A stretch of DNA of 8,238 nt, taken from contig JAHHMJ010000469.1 of NCBI GenBank assembly GCA_018678395.1, positions 1 to 8,238 of the forward strand, in the 5' to 3' direction. Position numbers and translations under genes: made by a program. The first letter of the stretch is position 1; each line of letters begins with the position of its first letter. This document shows, in pieces, positions 8,183-8,238 of this stretch. The stretch is from Gemmatimonadota bacterium. Lineage in GTDB: Bacteria; Gemmatimonadota; Gemmatimonadetes; Longimicrobiales; Gaopeijiaceae. A model generated the notes under the pieces. The model was not told the origin of the DNA and searched no databases. It was given only the letters and a program-made list of their open reading frames with translations.

Positions 8183-8238
8183 CATTCCTCCCAGCCCACG
8201 TGAGCCGCATCGAGCATGTCCCGGAGCATGTCCATCCG
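8182..8238 (-). CDS. C-terminal end of an upstream gene (18 codons plus stop)
   Basis: The minus-strand frame is open from the window edge and reads RMDMLRDMLDAAHVGWEE before TGA at 8182-8184. The stop overlaps the LolA-like gene start, as TGATG with the second ATG or ATGA with the first, and its last codons contain that gene's ribosome site. This packing is strong evidence for a real gene in the same operon. The tail is too short to identify. A regulator (for example TetR-like) would be a common neighbour, but nothing here shows it. Confidence 0.65.
   Translation of the reverse strand, partial: RMDMLRDMLDAAHVGWEE
8187..8191 (-). promoter_or_regulatory. Ribosome binding site deciding the start of the LolA-like gene
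   Basis: The transcript reads GGGAGGAATGATG. GGAGG is only 1 nt from the first ATG (8183-8185) and 4 nt from the second (8180-8182), so the second is the more likely start. The difference is a single methionine. The site lies inside the last codons of the upstream gene. Confidence 0.6.

Overview
The window is GC-rich (about 70% by eye) and densely coded. Almost everything lies on the minus strand. Signal peptides ending in AxA, a LolA-like periplasmic protein and a beta-barrel outer-membrane protein point to a diderm (Gram-negative) bacterium. The overall style (high GC, small glycine/serine-rich lipoproteins, LolA/FtsX/FtsX/ABC clusters) reminds me of Gemmatimonadota or a similar environmental phylum, but no rRNA or other phylogenetic marker is present, so that is an impression only.

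Layout from left to right: (1) 1-387, plus strand, the 3' part of an unrecognised coiled-coil protein gene that runs in from outside the window; its last 19 bases overlap the convergent thiC gene. (2) 369-2129, minus strand, thiC (HMP-phosphate synthase of thiamine biosynthesis). A leader (2130-2304) holds a well-formed TPP riboswitch at 2218-2304, and a plausible promoter with a perfect TTGACA -35 box lies at 2312-2340. (3) 2373-2822, minus, a small putative lipoprotein of unknown function. (4) 2899-8182, minus, a tightly packed five-gene operon. In transcription order it encodes a LolA-like periplasmic protein (7415-8182), FtsX/LolC-like permease A (6126-7409), FtsX/LolE-like permease B (4885-6129), a LolD/MacB-type ATPase (4134-4874) and an outer-membrane beta-barrel protein (2899-4137). 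(5) 8182-8238, minus, the last 18 codons of an upstream gene that overlaps the start of the LolA-like gene and is probably co-transcribed with it.

The operon is the most interesting part. Its genes are joined by stop/start overlaps (TGATG or ATGA, GTGA, ATGA) or gaps of 5-10 nt, so they are very probably translated in a coupled way and work together. The parts span the envelope: an ATPase and two paralogous permeases in the inner membrane, a LolA-fold carrier in the periplasm, and a barrel in the outer membrane. This looks like a dedicated lipid, lipoprotein or hydrophobic-molecule export route built from Lol-like parts and separate from housekeeping LolCDE. The cargo cannot be read from the sequence.

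The thiC unit is independent and is explained by TPP feedback. No tRNA, rRNA, CRISPR array, insertion sequence, attachment site or origin was seen. No stretch longer than 300 bases lacks a gene; the longest gap is 2130-2372, and the TPP riboswitch and thiC promoter occupy much of it.
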